NCBI GenBank assembly: GCA_043778375.1
Contig: JAYWGH010000051.1
Span: forward strand, 1-17,715
DNA length: 17,715 bases
Direction: 5' to 3'
Origin: CAIVSN01 sp043778375
GTDB taxonomy: Bacteria; Patescibacteriota; Gracilibacteria; BD1-5; UBA2023
Part shown: positions 17,201 to 17,715 of the stretch, piece after piece
Position numbering within the stretch: position 1 is the stretch's first letter
Layout of the letters: the number at the start of each line of letters is the position of its first letter
Translations under genes and position numbers: made by a program
The notes under the pieces: model-generated
Database searches by the model: none
What the model was told of the DNA's origin: nothing
Seen by the model: only the letters and a program-made list of their open reading frames with translations

Positions 17201-17715
17201 ATCTGATGAGGCAAATCGTCCTCCATCGAGCTGGATCATTGGGCGAAGATCCGGTGGAAGGATCTGGATCGCCTCGAGTACAAAGTGTCCTGGCTTTTGA
17301 TTGGATTTAAAGAGGCTTGAAGCAAGCTTGAGCTTTTGAAGGATCTTTTTGATCTTTGACTTTGGAGCTCACTTGAGCTCTGTCTGGTGCTCCTCAATAA
17401 ACGCTCGAATATCTATGCGGTCGAGGAGAGTCTTGATGTGCTCAGCTCCAGTACCTCCTGCAAATACATGAGGGAACTTGTCGTAGAGAATACGATAGTC
17501 GAGCTCTCCAATAACAGTAGAAACCTTGAGATCTTTGAGAAGATCTTTGAGTTTATTGTACTCAGCATCGAGGTTGTCGATCTGCTGTGTGAGAGCTGCT
17601 TCGAGCTCTCCGTATGCCTTCTTTGAGAGTTTTTTCTCCTCTACCTGAAGAGTGGCCTCAGAGAGATCGCGTTGCACTCGCTTCTGGAGATCCGTCTTGG
17701 CAGTCTTGTATGCAT
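14261..17715 (-). CDS. rpoC: DNA-directed RNA polymerase subunit beta' (5' part outside window)
   Basis: 1150 residues of the C-terminal part of RpoC are present; the start lies beyond 17715. The catalytic loop NADFDGDQMAVH (16592-16615 and just below) supplies the three magnesium-binding aspartates. Also visible are PPDLRPMIQLDGGRFA and SSDLNDLYRRVINRNNRL (lid/rudder region), VDYSGRSVIVVGP, NRAPTLHRLGIQAF, the second zinc site (CETEEGVCQKCYG with an upstream Cys) and the trigger-loop region SIGEPGTQLTMRTFHSGG. Only two TGA codons occur: 17369-17371 (E-L-K-G-A-P-K) and 14831-14833 (K-L-I-E-G-H-I-N), the latter at the conserved glycine before the C-terminal helices. No large lineage insert is apparent in the part seen. 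Ends in TAG, followed by a GC-rich hairpin. Confidence 0.98.

Noticed and set aside
1..17715. tRNA, rRNA, CRISPR, insertion sequence or prophage
   Set aside because: No cloverleaf-like segment, no regularly spaced direct repeats, no transposase, integrase or terminal inverted repeats were seen, and the gaps between genes are too short for most of them.

Overview
This window looks like a chromosomal segment of a Candidate Phyla Radiation (Patescibacteria) bacterium that reads UGA as glycine (translation table 25), the code known from Gracilibacteria (BD1-5/GN02) and Absconditabacteria (SR1). The evidence is internal. About 30 in-frame TGA codons lie inside otherwise intact genes, several at invariant glycines of known families (YvcK, SPFH, RsmG, the GNAT acetyl-CoA loop, RpoC). 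Tryptophan is written TGG throughout. All 18 genes found end in TAA (10) or TAG (8), none in TGA. Read with the standard code, most genes here would be cut into fragments; the coordinates below use UGA = Gly. I cannot decide between the two lineages from the sequence alone.

Layout. Positions 45-581 (+): GNAT acetyltransferase. 587-2282 (-): a tight cluster of yvcK/cofD-like gene, DUF5665-like membrane protein and a 70-aa unknown. 2350-4346 (+): SPFH protein, its NfeD partner and rsmG. 4398-8537 (+): a cell-envelope cluster with a secreted M23 peptidase carrying a lysozyme-like C-terminus, a four-helix membrane protein, and an M23 peptidase with three SLH repeats. 8539-8838 (-): ybaB. 8981-10684 (+): an acidic coiled-coil protein and a PilT-type ATPase. 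10753-12189 (+): two secreted membrane proteins made of VirB2/T4SS-pilin-like two-helix hairpins, three in the first and one in the second. 12223-12405 (+): a 60-aa unknown. 12419-14137 (-): a 572-aa cysteine-rich protein with an internal duplication and a C-terminal zinc ribbon. 14261-17715 (-): rpoC, lacking its 5' part, which lies beyond the window edge. No stretch over 150 bases lacks a gene.

How the parts may work together. The envelope cluster probably remodels peptidoglycan and anchors to an S-layer or wall polymer. The PilT ATPase plus hairpin proteins could form a pilus or type IV secretion-like surface apparatus; this is inference. Gene starts carry no Shine-Dalgarno motif that I can see, and several promoters share an extended -10 of the form TGC+TANNAT, one of them placed so that the transcript would start at the ATG. 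I see no tRNA, rRNA, CRISPR array, insertion sequence or phage gene.
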